Shown here in pieces: positions 22,198 through 26,735 of a DNA stretch of 26,735 bases. The first letter of the stretch is position 1; the number at the start of each line of letters is the position of its first letter. A program made the position numbers and the translations under genes. Where the stretch lies: NCBI GenBank assembly GCA_052388025.1, contig JBQTIP010000198.1:1-26735 (forward strand). The letters run 5' to 3'. A model generated the notes under the pieces. It ran no database searches. It saw nothing but the letters and a program-made list of their open reading frames with translations, and had not been told where the DNA came from. The stretch comes from JBQTIP01 sp052388025 (GTDB taxonomy: Bacteria; Actinomycetota; UBA4738; HRBIN12).

Positions 22198-22350
22198 CTA
22201 GGCCTTGGCCAGAGTAGCCTTGATGTTGTCGGCCGCTTCCTGGGGAGAGATCTCGGCCGCCTCGGCCGCCTTCCTCAGGACCTCCATCGTGACGTGCCGG
22301 GAGTCGCCGTGGTCGGCGTCCGGCTCACCGCATCCGCAGGACAGACACAT
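22198..22350 (-). CDS. Small Cys-rich cytoplasmic protein
   Basis: A 50-residue protein starting MCLSCGCGEPDADHGDSRHV and continuing as a predicted helix pair (TMEVLRKAAEAAEISPQEAA). The N-terminal C2, C5 and C7 with H residues could bind a metal. Short proteins with this opening are common in actinobacterial genomes as far as I recall; no function is established. ATG 22350 has AAGGAG five bases upstream, which rules out the longer in-frame start at 22383. It has its own promoter (22385-22412) and a strong terminator, so it is monocistronic and probably well expressed. Confidence 0.78.
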   Translation of the reverse strand: MCLSCGCGEPDADHGDSRHVTMEVLRKAAEAAEISPQEAADNIKATLAKA

Positions 22351-22384
22351 GCCGCGCTCCTTTCTATCGCTAGCGACCCTCAAT

Positions 22385-22412
22385 TTTATATTCCGGCCGC
22401 GCGTTAACGCAA
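22385..22412 (-). promoter_or_regulatory. Housekeeping-type promoter of the small Cys-rich gene
   Basis: Minus-strand TTGCGT (22412-22407), 16-base spacer, TATAAA (22390-22385), 34 bases before ATG 22350. One of the few AT-rich spots in the window. Confidence 0.55.
22401..22410. promoter_or_regulatory. Perfect palindrome overlapping the -35 box
   Basis: GCGTTAACGC is a 10-base perfect palindrome overlapping the -35 element above, in the divergent gap with the ArsR-like regulator gene. A candidate operator, possibly for that regulator. Confidence 0.4.
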
Positions 22413-22437
22413 CCTCGTTGGTGGCCGCCGCACCTCA

Positions 22438-22466
22438 CTTTCATAAGTGGATGTGTGTGTTAGATT
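22438..22466 (+). promoter_or_regulatory. Possible promoter of the ArsR-like regulator
   Basis: CTTTCA (22438-22443), 17-base spacer, TAGATT (22461-22466). The start codon is only eight bases past the -10 box, so a leaderless message is likely. The -35 is weak. Confidence 0.35.
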
Positions 22467-22474
22467 TGCCCGCG

Positions 22475-23176
22475 ATGCATCCCGATCTCGAGCGGCAGAT
22501 CGCGGGGATCGCCCTCCTCGACGAGCCCGTTCGCCGAGCGCTCTACCAGTACGTCGCGGAGCAGTCCTACGACGTGGGCCGGGAGGAGGCCGCCAAGGCC
22601 GTGCACGTGAGCCGGGCCCTGGCTGCCTTTCACCTCGACAAGCTCGTGGAGATGGGACTGTTGGAGGCCGGCTACCGGCGGCTGTCCGGACGGAGCGGGC
22701 CCGGGGCCGGCCGCCCCTCGAAGGTGCATCGGCGGTCCGCACTCCAGCTCCAAGTCAGCCTGCCGCAGCGGAGCTACGAGCTCCTGGCCAGGCTCCTGAT
22801 CGAGGGATTCAGGCGGGGGGCCGGCCCGTCGGCCCTGAGGGAGGGCGCCCGGGACGCCGGCCGGGTCCTGGCGGCCGATGCCGGCCAGCTCGCCGGTCCC
22901 CGCGCCGGGATCCTGCTGCAGCTCGAGGCGGCCCGGCTGGTCCTCGGTCGCTACGGGTTCGAGCCAAGCCTCCAGGAGGGCGAGATCCGGCTCCGCAACT
23001 GCCCGTTCGATGCCCTGGCCCGGGAGCACCAGGACCTGGTCTGCCGTGTGAACCTGTGGTTCATGGAGGGGGTGCTGGCCGGCTTGGGGACCGACAGACT
23101 CACCGCGGAACTCGAGGCGGAGCCGGGCCGGTGCTGCGTGGTCTTCCGCCGGGCCCGGGGCCGCCGAGACCGGTAG
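22475..23176 (+). CDS. Cys-rich ArsR/DeoR-like transcriptional regulator
   Basis: A 233-residue regulator. The N-terminal winged helix-turn-helix covers about 15-85 (RRALYQYVAEQSYDVGREEA; VSRALAAFHLDKLVEMGLLE; wing GAGRPSKVHRR). The C-terminal domain ends with C176, C190 and C220/C221 (NCPFDALAREHQDLVC ... GRCCVVF). This spacing resembles regulators of the SufR/ArsR-like type that bind an iron-sulfur cluster, and may sense redox or iron. ATG 22475 has no Shine-Dalgarno and sits right after a -10-like box. The regulator lies upstream of the radical SAM gene, which needs iron-sulfur clusters. It may repress that gene or the divergent small gene; neither is proven. Confidence 0.75.
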   Translation: MHPDLERQIAGIALLDEPVRRALYQYVAEQSYDVGREEAAKAVHVSRALAAFHLDKLVEMGLLEAGYRRLSGRSGPGAGRPSKVHRRSALQLQVSLPQRSYELLARLLIEGFRRGAGPSALREGARDAGRVLAADAGQLAGPRAGILLQLEAARLVLGRYGFEPSLQEGEIRLRNCPFDALAREHQDLVCRVNLWFMEGVLAGLGTDRLTAELEAEPGRCCVVFRRARGRRDR

Positions 23177-23433
23177 GAGGGCGCTGGCCCCCACGTACAG
23201 CTGCGGCGGAAGCGCTCGCTCCAGCTCGTGACAGATCTGAGGGTGGACACTGAGCCATCTTGATCGCGCCGGTCGTGAGCCGCGGCATCGGCCTCTTCGC
23301 CCATCTCACCGGGCTCGACCACCACTTCCTTACGCCCGATTCCCAGGCGGGCTCTCCGGCGCTCGCGGAATACGCTCGCGGGAAACCGCGTCCAACCTAG
23401 ATGGATCCTCGAACCGACAAGCAAGGAGCCAAG

Positions 23434-24867
23434 GTGGACAGGCGATCGAAGGAGCCGTCGCTTAGCGCCGCACCCCCCGTGACGTCCTCGCCGACGACCT
23501 CGCTGTGCCCCACTTGCCTGCGGACCTTGCCGGCCGCACATCTGGAGCGGGATGGCCGCGTCTACCTTGCGCGCACCTGCCCCGACCACGGCCGGACGGA
23601 GGCGCTCGTCTGCTCGGACGCGGAGTGGTACGCATGGAGTAGGAAGTTCATCCGGCCGGGCCGCAAGCCCGCCTTCGCAGCCACGCCGTCGCTGCAAGGC
23701 TGTCCGTATGACTGCGGGTTCTGCCCGGAACACCGGCAGCACGGCTGCGTGACCGTCCTGGAGATCACCGAGGCCTGCAACCTGGAGTGCCCTGCGTGCT
23801 TCGCAGGCGAGGCCCACGTCCGCCACGCCTCCCTCGAGGATGTGGACGTGATGGTGCGCGCGCTGCTTCGGGCCGAGGGTGGCTCGGCGGACGTGGTCAT
23901 GCTGTCCGGCGGCGAGCCCACCCTGCATCCCCGGTTCTTGGAGATCGCCGACCGGGTGGCGTCGGCACGCGTCCGGTACGTCATCGTGAACTCGAACGGG
24001 GTCCGCGTGGCCCGAGACCCCGGATTCGCTCGTGCCATCGCGGAGCGCGACATGCTCGTGTACCTGCAATTCGATGGGCTCACCCCCGATATCTACGAAC
24101 GGCTACGTGGGCGAGCCGAGCTGCTCGACGTCAAGCTTCGAGCCCTGGAGAACCTGGCGGCGGCCGGAGGGCGGGTCGTCCTCGTTGCCACAGTCCTGGC
24201 GGACGTGAACTTGAACCAGGTCGGTGAGTTGGTGCGGTTCGGCGCCCAGCATCCCGCGGTGCGGGCTGTGTCGCTGCAGCCCGAGTTCGGCGAGGGTCGG
24301 TTCGTCCCGTTCGACCCCGCGGACCGCGTGGACGTGGCCGCCGTCATCGGAGCCATCGACCGAGACTCGGGGATCTTCCAACGAGACGACTTCATCCCGA
24401 TCCCCTGCTGCGACCCCATCTGCACGGCCGCGACCTATGCGTACGTGCAGGACGGCAAAGTCACGCCTGTGAGCCGCCTGGTCCCGGTCGAGGCCTACCT
24501 CGACTACGTGTCGAACACGGCGATGCCCAACCTGTCGAGGGCCTTCCGGCAGGATGCCGACGAGATGCGGGACACGCTGCTGAAGCTGTTCTCGAAGTCG
24601 AACCCCGCCGGGTCGCAGGGACAGGCCGAGGCGTTCGCGTGCGCCTGTGGGCCGCTGCTCTCAGAGATGGGAGCGGTCGAGGATCTGCCAGAGCACATCT
24701 TCGCCGTGACCATCGAGGGGTTCATGGACCGGTTCACCTTCGACGTGGACAGGGCATCGCGCTGCTGCATCCAGGAAGCCCTGCCGGACGGGCGGATCGT
24801 GCCGTTCTGCGTCTACAACACCCTGTACCGCTTCGCCCCCAACCACCGCCCGCAGCCGCGCCGATGA
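23434..24867 (+). CDS. Radical SAM enzyme of the MJ0619 / tetraether-synthase (Tes) type
   Basis: A 477-residue radical SAM protein. The N-terminus has a rubredoxin-like CPTC (C25, C28) and TCPDHG (C49). CPYDCGFCPEH (C90, C94, C97) gives an auxiliary cluster site. The radical SAM motif is CNLECPACF (C115, C119, C122). SGGEPT and a YLQFDG strand follow. Extra Cys (C325/C326/C330, C403/C405, C444/C445, C459) fit a third cluster. This order matches the archaeal MJ0619/Tes group, whose members methylate pterins or couple lipid chains into tetraethers. I chose GTG 23434 because AAGGAG lies five bases upstream; ATG 23401 is in frame but lacks one. It overlaps the methyltransferase gene by ATGA. The substrate is unknown. 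Confidence 0.82.
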   Translation: MDRRSKEPSLSAAPPVTSSPTTSLCPTCLRTLPAAHLERDGRVYLARTCPDHGRTEALVCSDAEWYAWSRKFIRPGRKPAFAATPSLQGCPYDCGFCPEHRQHGCVTVLEITEACNLECPACFAGEAHVRHASLEDVDVMVRALLRAEGGSADVVMLSGGEPTLHPRFLEIADRVASARVRYVIVNSNGVRVARDPGFARAIAERDMLVYLQFDGLTPDIYERLRGRAELLDVKLRALENLAAAGGRVVLVATVLADVNLNQVGELVRFGAQHPAVRAVSLQPEFGEGRFVPFDPADRVDVAAVIGAIDRDSGIFQRDDFIPIPCCDPICTAATYAYVQDGKVTPVSRLVPVEAYLDYVSNTAMPNLSRAFRQDADEMRDTLLKLFSKSNPAGSQGQAEAFACACGPLLSEMGAVEDLPEHIFAVTIEGFMDRFTFDVDRASRCCIQEALPDGRIVPFCVYNTLYRFAPNHRPQPRR

Positions 24868-25673
24868 GTCGACCCACCCGCACACGCTCCCCTGCCGGCC
24901 GTCCGGCCGACGATCCCGAGGCTCTCAAGGCGTGCTGCGCCGAGCTATGGTGCCACCCCGGCGTTCGCCTCCTCGTGGGGGACGCGTTGCATCCGGGAGG
25001 TGTGGCCCTGACCGACCGGGCCCTCGACGCGCTCGGTTTGCCGGCGGGGGCGAGGCTCCTCGATCTCGGGTCCGGCCCCGGGACGACGCGCGACCGCGCC
25101 GCTGCTCGGGGCCTTCGCCCCGTCGGGATCGATCTCTCCACAGCCTGGTGGGCGGAGGAGCGCGCGGGGAGCTTTGCGATGGCAGACGCCGAGTGGCTCC
25201 CGTTCCGGGAGGGCTCGTTCGACGGTGCCATCGTCGAGTGCACACTCTCGGTGCTGCCGGACAAGGCCTGGGCCCTCTCGGAGCTTCGCCGCGTTACCGC
25301 GCGCGGAGGCGGGGTAGCGGTCTCGGACGTGATGTTGGAGGGCGCCTTGCCCGAGGAGCTCGCCTCCCTCATCGGATGGATCGCGTGCGCGGCCGGAGCG
25401 CTGCCGCGGGAGGGGTATGTCGTGGCGCTGGAGGAGGCGGGGTTCCGTCCGACGCTCGTCGAGGACCACCCCACCGCGCTCTCCGACATGATCGCGAAGG
25501 CCCGTAGGAGGCTGGCACTGCTCCAAGGGGCGGCGGCGACAGGTCTCGTCGACCTCTCGACCGTGGGCGTCCCACCGGGATTGCTCGATCTCGGCCAGCG
25601 CCTCCTCGGGCTCGCGAGCGAAGCGGTTGCGGACAAGACCCTGGGTTACATGCTCATCGTGGCACACGGCTGA
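24864..25673 (+). CDS. Class I SAM-dependent methyltransferase
   Basis: A 269-residue methyltransferase. Motif I is ARLLDLGSGPGTTRDRAA (SAM glycine loop), followed by VGIDLS (acidic end of strand 2), MADAEWLPF and a VSDVMLEG strand. The N-terminal part carries C24, C25 and C30 (KACCAELWCHPGVRLLVGD) and HPGG, resembling a family of bacterial methyltransferases whose substrate I cannot name; arsenic or lipid substrates are both conceivable. ATG 24864 overlaps the radical SAM stop, so the two proteins are made together and probably act on the same molecule. Confidence 0.8.
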   Translation: MSRPTRTRSPAGRPADDPEALKACCAELWCHPGVRLLVGDALHPGGVALTDRALDALGLPAGARLLDLGSGPGTTRDRAAARGLRPVGIDLSTAWWAEERAGSFAMADAEWLPFREGSFDGAIVECTLSVLPDKAWALSELRRVTARGGGVAVSDVMLEGALPEELASLIGWIACAAGALPREGYVVALEEAGFRPTLVEDHPTALSDMIAKARRRLALLQGAAATGLVDLSTVGVPPGLLDLGQRLLGLASEAVADKTLGYMLIVAHG

Positions 25674-25692
25674 CGGGCGTCACTCAGAGAAC

Positions 25693-25710
25693 GCCCCCCA
25701 CGTTTGGGGC
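25693..25710 (+). terminator. Short hairpin after the methyltransferase
   Basis: GCCCC / GGGGC with an 8-base loop, followed by the T-containing TGTTG, 20 bases past the stop codon. Weak but plausible. Confidence 0.4.
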
Positions 25711-25820
25711 TGTTGAACATCCCGCCGCCGACCGCGTTGGGAGGCGGCTCGGATGCCCACCCGAACCAACGATTCGCCATCGCTTTGTTACGGTGCTTGG
25801 GTGACATACGACCTTGAAGG

Positions 25821-26627
25821 ATGTCTGCGTTGAAGCGTTCGACCGACCCTGGAGCGGCAACAGCGGTCCGGAACGGTCCAGTCCACGCCGGGACCGAGTG
25901 GATCAAGGCCATCTTCCGCAGCAGGCGCGCCGCCTATGCCCTCCTCGTCCTCTGCGCCGTGGGCTTCGTCGCCCTCGCGCTGCTCGCGGCGTTCGCCGAT
26001 CCCCTGCTGCTCCGCGTGGACCGGCCCGTCCAGCGATGGGTGATCGGCTTGCGGGGGACCTGGCTGAACGAGGCGCTGGCGTGGGTGTCGCGCCTCGGGA
26101 CCCGCTACGTGATCGGCGCACTGGGTGTGGTTCTGGCGACGTGGACGTTGATCACGCGGCGCTGCCGGGTCGTGCTCTTCGTTGTCGTCGTCGCGTTTGC
26201 GTTGAACCCACTCGTCGAGTGGGCTCTGAAGGCGGCCGTCGACCGGCCCCGCCCCGAGCTGCTGACGCTCGTGCGTGGGCGTGGTCCCTCGTTCCCGAGC
26301 GGCCACGTCATCGCGAGCGTCGGCTTCTACGGGATGCTGCCGCTGCTGGTCGCGGGGATCACGAGCAGGTTCGCGATCCGAGCGGCCGCTTTCCTCGGCG
26401 TGACCGCAATCATCCTGGCCGTGGGCTTCTCCAGGATCTACCTGGGGGTGCACTGGTTCACCGACGTGGCGGGCGGCTTCCTCCTCGGGACGGTTGTGGT
26501 CCTCGGCACGTACCAGGCCCTCGGCGGGCACCGCCTGGACCGCTCACGGGCCTGCTGCCCACGAGGCCCGGAGGTCGGTCACCGCTCGCGAGGCCCTTCC
26601 CTCCCGGTCCGGTGGGGCGACGACTGA
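25821..26627 (+). CDS. PAP2-family membrane phosphatase
   Basis: A 268-residue membrane protein of the PAP2 (type 2 phosphatidic acid phosphatase) family, which removes phosphate from lipid phosphates or pyrophosphates outside the membrane. All three catalytic motifs are present: K137AAVDRPRP (KX6RP), PSGH at 159-162 and SRIYLGVHWFTD at 204-215 (SRX5HX3D). Six hydrophobic helices surround them. The C-terminal 30 residues are basic and poorly ordered. ATG 25821 follows GAAGG with no gap; TTG 25830 is an alternative with better spacing. It lies 147 bases after the methyltransferase behind a weak hairpin and is likely transcribed on its own, though a link to lipid modification by the radical SAM gene is possible. 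Confidence 0.88.
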   Translation: MSALKRSTDPGAATAVRNGPVHAGTEWIKAIFRSRRAAYALLVLCAVGFVALALLAAFADPLLLRVDRPVQRWVIGLRGTWLNEALAWVSRLGTRYVIGALGVVLATWTLITRRCRVVLFVVVVAFALNPLVEWALKAAVDRPRPELLTLVRGRGPSFPSGHVIASVGFYGMLPLLVAGITSRFAIRAAAFLGVTAIILAVGFSRIYLGVHWFTDVAGGFLLGTVVVLGTYQALGGHRLDRSRACCPRGPEVGHRSRGPSLPVRWGDD

Positions 26628-26679
26628 TCGCCGCACCGCCCCGGATCTCGGAGCGAGACCGGCGGCCCCACCAGCCCCT

Positions 26680-26725
26680 GCGGTTCCCCGGGAGGCAGCG
26701 GGGGGTCGCTTCCTCCCGGGGCCGC
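26680..26725. terminator. Large inverted repeat after the PAP2 gene
   Basis: CCCCGGGAGG (26686-26695) / CCTCCCGGGG (26712-26721), perfect 10-base arms with a 16-base loop, extended by GCGG / CCGC across a two-base bulge. It lies 60 bases past the PAP2 stop and is the strongest hairpin in the window. No T-run. Confidence 0.6.
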
Positions 26726-26735
26726 ACGTCCGGCC

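Noticed and set aside
23177..23433. Possible gene remnant between the regulator and the radical SAM gene (minus-strand segment reading CHELERALPPQLYVGASALLP)
   Set aside because: No full domain, start or ribosome-binding site could be tied to it; I record the 257-base gap as holding nothing I can support.

Overview
The window is chromosomal DNA of a very GC-rich, codon-dense bacterium, almost certainly an actinobacterium outside the well-studied genera. The evidence is a DevS/DevR-type heme sensor pair, zinc-binding anti-sigma factors paired with ECF sigma factors, a fragment of the actinobacterial proteasome activator Bpa/PafE, a LytR-CpsA-Psr protein, and many GTG starts with ATGA/GTGA stop-start overlaps. 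I see no rRNA, tRNA, CRISPR array, insertion sequence or phage gene, and no gene-free stretch longer than about 260 bases.

Layout. (1) 1-4907, minus strand: a tightly packed cell-envelope operon, LCP ligase - rmlA - GT4 glycosyltransferase - rmlB - rmlD (cut by the window edge), making dTDP-rhamnose and attaching a glycopolymer. (2) 4962-8344, plus: an acetyl-CoA-synthetase-like ligase, then an ECF sigma factor overlapping its RskA-type anti-sigma factor. (3) 8358-11600: a decayed universal stress protein gene, a 66-residue membrane protein, a short receiver-like protein, then a minus-strand operon of a secreted helical protein, a cytochrome b and a small membrane protein, preceded by a CsoR-like remnant. 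(4) 11648-16367: a DevS-like histidine kinase with heme-ligand residues conserved, a cupredoxin-multicopper oxidase fusion with a Cys-containing pseudo-receiver, a small unknown protein and a DevR-like response regulator. A palindrome close to the mycobacterial DevR box lies between the cytochrome b operon and the kinase. (5) 16425-21231: an ECF sigma / anti-sigma / TlpA / MerT-like (frameshifted) / CcdA / SRPBCC operon, divergent from a DUF3179 lipoprotein. The two transcription units face away from a shared dyad that carries mirror-image ECF-type promoters. (6) 21311-22350, minus: a short Bpa/PafE-like protein, a DUF2231 membrane protein and a small Cys-rich protein. (7) 22475-26627, plus: a Cys-rich ArsR-like regulator, a radical SAM enzyme of the MJ0619/tetraether-synthase type overlapping a class I methyltransferase, and a PAP2 phosphatase.

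How it fits together (inference). Regions 3-4 look like a redox/hypoxia/NO and copper response island: sensor kinase, response regulator, universal stress protein remnant, cytochrome b and multicopper oxidase. Region 5 looks like an envelope thiol-redox or metal-stress regulon under its own sigma factor. Region 7 is a possible lipid- or cofactor-modifying module. Several genes (USP, MerT-like, CsoR-like, the 9119 receiver-like protein) are frameshifted or truncated; this could be real decay or assembly error, and raw reads would separate the two.
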